64,000 nucleotides of DNA from Cocos nucifera (taxonomy: Eukaryota; Streptophyta; Magnoliopsida; Arecales; Arecaceae), in the NCBI GenBank assembly GCA_006176705.1, contig QRFJ01002096.1, positions 1 to 64,000 on the forward strand, in the 5' to 3' direction. Each line of letters starts with the position of its first letter. The stretch's first letter is position 1. The position numbers were made by a program, and so were the translations under genes. Shown here one piece after another: positions 59,705 through 64,000 of the stretch. The notes beneath the pieces were generated by a model. It was not told where the DNA came from, searched no databases, and saw nothing but the letters and a program-made list of their open reading frames with translations.

Positions 59705-61039
59705 ATGTCATCCAAGAAGGCATCAAATTGACAGTCAACTGCTTCTACGGCCAGATCTCACCTAGATCTACCTGCCCCAATCTCATCTCCAGCACCCTAG
59801 ACTCTACCAGTAGTAATGGTGGATGGAAGCAGTTCAACCTGCTGATCTAGCTGGTCAGAGGCCTCACTGAAGTAGTGTAGGCCATGCAGCGATAGCAACC
59901 CCCGACATCAATTCAACTAAAGCAAGCTTCACCAGAATTTTAGGATCTGGTGCAGGGATGGCCCACCTAGTCAAGTCATCTCGTAACTCTTAGAAAGGAG
60001 AAGCAGAGGGTAGAATGCTCCTGCTCTGATCATGATTCCACTCCCAAAGGATCTCTGCCTCCATTCTACCAGAAGACCCTAGGGATTCATGATCGAGAAG
60101 ATCTTCTGGACCAAACTCTATGAAATGAATCGATAGATCGATGAGCTCCGCCATGTTCCTCCTACCCACGACAAAGATATCTGCACCGACCCTTCTTTCT
60201 CCTAGCAAATCATGCAGGAGTCAATTCTGCTGAACTTCAATCTTTCATAGTTTGAGAGCTACAACAGGACATTGATCTGATCAACCATTTAGAGGCCTTC
60301 TAGACCATGATGCTGCTCCATGGCATGTCAGATGCCATCTTGTGCCGAGCCTTCCCATCCACTTTGAAGGGAGCAGCAAGAAACTGATACTCGACCCTCA
60401 AGCCGGGCATGATTTTTTTCTTTGACCAGATGAGCCATTAATTTGTGGCTCACATTGTTAATAGCCAACATCCCAGGCGAGGTTCGGACTCCCTCATCAA
60501 CATCAAGTAGAAGGAAGGGGAGTCAATTTGAGCTTACGTCAGCTGCTTCAATACTGCTGCTTTGGAGGTTCGAAACTTGGACTAGTCTATTGCAATGGCC
60601 GTACTAAAGGATGGCCTTCAAAAGAATGATCTACTATTTTCTCTAGAGAAGAAGTATCCTAGGAATTTTGCTGATATACTGACTCAGGCTGATGGCTACG
60701 CTCGGGCAGAAGAGGCCTTTGAGGCCAAAGATGTTGAAGCCATAGGAGAGTAGTGTGTGGGCGAATCCAGCAAGCCTACAGTTGAAGAAAAGTCAAGTGA
60801 AGCTCGATCGTGCTCTCGAACTCCTCCTGAGTGCAAGCCAGCCTGGACTCCTCTCCAAGCTTGAAGATAAAGAAGCCCTGACAGAAGGGCATGATGGAAT
60901 TCTCCCCTCAGAAGGTTCCATAACTATGCTCTCCTCAATGCTCCAAAGACCCAAGTGCTAATGAAAATCAAGAAGCAATTATCAAGGTCAGAAAGGATGC
61001 ACACTCATCCTGACAGGCACAATCCTAATAAGTACTACT
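59705..61039 (+). pseudogene. gag: Gypsy gag of K, broken and cut by H
   Basis: Start MSSKKASN at 59705. The retrotransposon gag domain runs about 60240-60700: FESYN, SDAILCRAFPSTLKGAARN, LINIK, ALEVRNLD, KNDLLFSLEKKYPRNFAD, YARAEEAFEAKD. In-frame stops occur at about ten places (for example in AARN*YSTLKPG near 60385), and there are frame changes at both ends. The C-terminal part ends HPDRHNPNKYY at 61036, where H starts. The open frame 60755-60961 is out of frame with it. Confidence 0.83.
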
Positions 61040-61268
61040 TATTAGATGTGTGTCCTAGAAGTCAAATTGGCTAACACTTTCAGTTCTGATGGGTTGCCAC
61101 CATATACTATTAGGTGTCACTAGTAGATTTTGAAAGCAATTAGAATGATTTTGATGATCTATCATTCTAATTGTATGAATCAAAAAAATTCTAATCCATC
61201 GAAAGATGTTTTAATAATGTTGATGATGGACATCACGATATGTCTCATTACCATAAGAACTGCAACCT
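61040..61268 (+). repeat. Remnant 5' LTR of H, internally deleted
   Basis: Begins TATTAGATGTGTGTCC (TGTTAG with G-to-A). After about 37 bp it jumps to sequence matching 4737-4925 of the A LTR, then ends. More than 2 kb of LTR is missing. Confidence 0.8.
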
Positions 61269-61371
61269 GGCTCTGATACTAGTTGAAGTTCTTCGGATCT
61301 ATTTTAGATTTGATTTTAATTTTAGCCAGATTGCAGTTCTTCGGATCTATTTTAAATCTAATTTTATTTTT
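61269..61371 (+). repeat. Inverted primer-site segment and 48-bp direct repeat
   Basis: GGCTCTGATACTAGTTGAAG (61269-61288) is the reverse complement of the LTR-end plus primer site of the family. Next come two copies of AGTTCTTCGGATCTATTTTA at 61287 and 61335, period 48 bp. Confidence 0.75.
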
Positions 61372-63194
61372 ATTTTTATTTAATATTAAAAAGTTTTAGA
61401 TACCACATTAGATGTGATTAGATCTAAAATTAAAAAATTAAAATTAAATCATTTAGATCTAATATGTATGAGATGCATGACTAGACTGGTAATAGAATAG
61501 TTCTATGTATAGTTTAGTATAATCATGTTGTTAATTTGATTAAATATAATTTTAGATCTATTTAATTTTTATATTTTGATATTATAATTATTATAATTAG
61601 ATCTAAAAAATAAAAAATAAAATTTTTAATTTTTTATTTATTCATATTTGATATGAAAAGATGCATGTTTAGACTAGTTGTAGAATAGTTCTATAAATTA
61701 TCTAGAATAGTTTTATTTTAACATGATCAAATTTAAATCTATTTTTTAGATGTTATATACGATATTTTAGATCTGAAAAATATGCATGTTTAATTTAGTG
61801 ATGATACATGAGATGTATGCAAAGTATGTATTAGTTAGATCATTAATTATATATATGATATATGATCTAGATCTAACTAGTTATGTAGTTTCAATTATAT
61901 TTCTAATTAAGGCATTCTCTTTAGCCGTCCGATCATAAGAACAAAGTAGGATTTAAAGGCCCCTCTTCTCCCATTCGATGAGGTGTTCTTATGGTGTGTA
62001 GGGGTGTTGTGCGTTCATCCTTAATAAAAAATTAGAACTTATTTTCTATAAAATCCTAGATCCTAAAATCCTAGGATTTTGATACATGTTTTTTGTTTAT
62101 AAATCCAAACTTAATTAAGAATTAAGATTATGAAACTAATTAGATCTAAAATTAAGAATTTTTAGATTTATGATATTTTCACAAAATTAGGTTCGGGCTT
62201 GGGTAGCTCAATTAGGTCTAGCGGTTGATCAAACCAAATCAAGAATTGGTTAGGTGCGATCAAGAGTGCTTAGAATTGACCAACCCAATAGTTGTAAGTC
62301 TGGATCAAGGTCGACTCATAGCCACATGTGATCAATTCAATTAAGACCTAATTTGGCTCCATGGTTCGAGCCTGGATTGTAGGCTAACCCGATTAGTTTT
62401 AGTTCGATAATTTGATGTCTAAGGTAAGTTTGGCAAATACAATCGATTGGTTTTTAATTGGGAGCTACTCGACCTAAATGCATTCTTATCGAGTTAATGG
62501 CATATCCCTTCCACTGGTCTCACTTACCTGGCCATTTATGTCAACCTAGTTCTGATTTGAGATAGCTAACAGTTTGAGCTAACCCATGCCACTAGGCTTA
62601 TCATAACCGTTATGACTGAGTCAAGTCTAAGAGACCTAAATTGAATCTTCTAAAAAAAAGATTAAGTCAATTGGTCTTCCACCATTGCAAATGTGTGAGC
62701 CCTTTTCGGGGTTGATTGTTCTCGATTGGTTATAGTGGTTCAGTTGCACCGGAAAGATGCAACCATGTCTATTAGGCATTGGATGCTACAGATTGGAGGA
62801 TGGGTTGGGCTCAATATTCTAGATACGATGAGAGATTCGATTAAAAATCTAATTCATGCAAATGGTGGATTTGACTTAACTAAGGAGTAGATCAATATTT
62901 CGGACATGATGAGATTCATGAATTGGAGATCAGGATTAGGCATACCATGATTAGAGAATCATTGGATAAGAGTTGTCTACTCATCGGTTGACTCATTACC
63001 AATAACTATTAGGTGAGGTGGTGAGCTAGTCGGTGGGACTGCACCATCCACTAAAAATCAATTGATCGTGAAGATTTTTGCATCTCTACCCAGGGAGTGT
63101 AGGGATCCAAAAAAATAGTGAAACCCTAATTTATTTAAAAATAAAATTTTTAAATAAATTGATTAAGTCTAATTATAAAATCTAACTAGAAACT
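61372..63194 (+). other. Leader of element H
   Basis: Matches the leaders of B and E. It holds the three-stem fold at 61934-61993, donor AAG|GTAAGT at 62424 and acceptor CTCTATAG at 63201-63208 (785-nt possible intron). No coding frame. Confidence 0.72.
61934..61993 (+). ncRNA. Candidate structured RNA element, leader of H
   Basis: Outer arms CATAAGAAC and GTTCTTATG as in B. The first hairpin CCCAT-TCG-ATGAGG has one mismatch and the second stem is weakened. Confidence 0.4.
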
Positions 63195-64000
63195 TTGATT
63201 CTCTATAGGAAAATGTCTGCATCGAATCCACTAGCCCATATCCTGGACACCTATAGACTGACTGGATCTAACTTTAAGGATTGGCTCCAAAACTTCAAAA
63301 TTATTTTGGATCTTGAGAAGTTGATTCATGTGTTAGAGCAGGATCCTCCCACTTCACCAGTCCATCCATCTGCTGATCAAAGAGCATCTCTAGAGAAGTG
63401 GATAGATGATGATAACAAAGTCAGATATTACATGTTGGGCTTAATATCTAATGAGCTCCAGTGCTAACATGAAGATATTAAGACTAGCTACCAAATGTTG
63501 GCTTACCTGCAAGAGTTGTTTGGTGAACAAAGTCGCACAACCAAATATCAAGTCATTAGAAGACTTTTTAAGGCTTAAATGCGTGATGGACAGTCGGTCT
63601 AAGATCATTGTCTAATGATGATCAAGAACTTAGAAGAGCTTGAGAAGCTCGGTGCCAAGTTGGATAAGGATTTGTAGATTGATATAATTCTGCAATCCTT
63701 GACTGATGCATATGGGCAGTTCATCATAAACTACCATATGCATAAACTATAGAATACTCTAGTAGAACTTATGAATATGCTGGTTACTACTAAACTTTCT
63801 ATGAAAGATTCTAAAGGCTCAGTACTTACTGTGGAGTGGACTTCTTTTAAAATAAAGTCTTTTGAAAAGAAGAAGAAGTTCATAAAGAAGTAGAAGGTGG
63901 ATGGTGGGATGAAGAAGAAGGCAGAGCTGAAGAAGAAGATAGCTGATAAAGAAAAATATTTTCATTGCAACACAGACGGTCATTGGAAGCAAAACTGTCC
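63195..64000 (+). pseudogene. gag: gag of element H, broken, runs off window
   Basis: Frame starts MILYRKMSASNP at 63195; MSASNP at 63213 lies just after the acceptor site. Open to TAA at 63465-63467, where B reads on in frame. The codon at the B/E gag stop is AGA here. Further stops: TAA (about 63577), TAA (63600), TAG (about 63676), TAG (about 63750) and TAG (about 63892). The knuckle at 63958-64000 begins Y-F-H-C because the first cysteine is TAT. Confidence 0.87.

Larger units (their letters stand above)
58223..61039 (+). mobile_element. Gypsy element K, 5' part
   Basis: Plus-strand Ty3/gypsy with a 1376-bp LTR, primer site and most of gag. H cuts it at 61040, and the rest lies beyond the window. 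Different from G1/G2: another LTR, another gag. Confidence 0.83.
61040..64000 (+). mobile_element. Copia element H, 5' part, rearranged
   Basis: Fourth copy of the A/B/E family, on the plus strand and cut by the window end. It has a damaged LTR, the full leader and most of gag. Left flank inserted in gag of K; presumed left target CTACT (61035-61039). Confidence 0.85.

Noticed and set aside
1..64000. CRISPR arrays, defence systems, bacterial contamination
   Set aside because: No regular spaced repeats, no bacterial genes; all coding remains are plant-type retroelement proteins.

Overview
The window is plant nuclear DNA, and essentially all of it is LTR retrotransposon. I found no host gene, tRNA, rRNA or CRISPR array. 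The evidence is Ty1/copia and Ty3/gypsy gag-pol domains of plant type, initiator-Met-type or Asp-type primer-binding sites, LTRs of 1.4-2.5 kb, and AT-rich, stop-ridden coding remains. A flowering plant with a repeat-rich genome is certain enough. A monocot (for example a palm) is only a guess.

Nine element copies account for almost every base, and each junction can be placed. From the left: copia A (+, 1-6174, 5' part outside) sits in the RNase H region of gypsy G1 (+, 6175-10634). G1 sits in the gag of a related gypsy G2 (-, 10635-24772). Copia B (-, 11783-21973, direct repeat CTTCT) also sits in G2, just upstream of its gag. G2 itself sits near the start of the 5' LTR of copia C (+, 24773-55202). 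Inside the pol gene of C lies copia D (+, 31530-51920), and inside the 3' LTR of D lies copia E (-, 39257-49645, direct repeat AAACA). The 3' LTR of C is cut by J (+, 55203-58222), a copia-like element with gag only. The second LTR of J is cut by gypsy K (+, 58223-61039), and the gag of K is cut by H (+, 61040-64000, continuing outside). C is therefore the oldest layer. A, B, E and H are four copies of one copia family.

No copy has an intact polyprotein. Genes are broken by stops, frameshifts and deletions, many of the C-to-T type expected from methylated transposons. The order in the copia copies is gag with a CCHC zinc knuckle, protease, GAG-pre-integrase and integrase, reverse transcriptase, RNase H. 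The gypsy pieces show RNase H then integrase (G1) or gag only (G2, K).

The most interesting signals lie outside the proteins of the A/B/E/H family. The long leader between primer-binding site and gag holds a compact three-stem RNA fold with a compensatory base-pair change, and a conserved potential intron ending just before the gag start. The LTR carries a dense TTGAC (W-box) array and three adjacent hairpins, one with compensatory variation. Three copies share the same in-frame UAG between integrase and reverse transcriptase.
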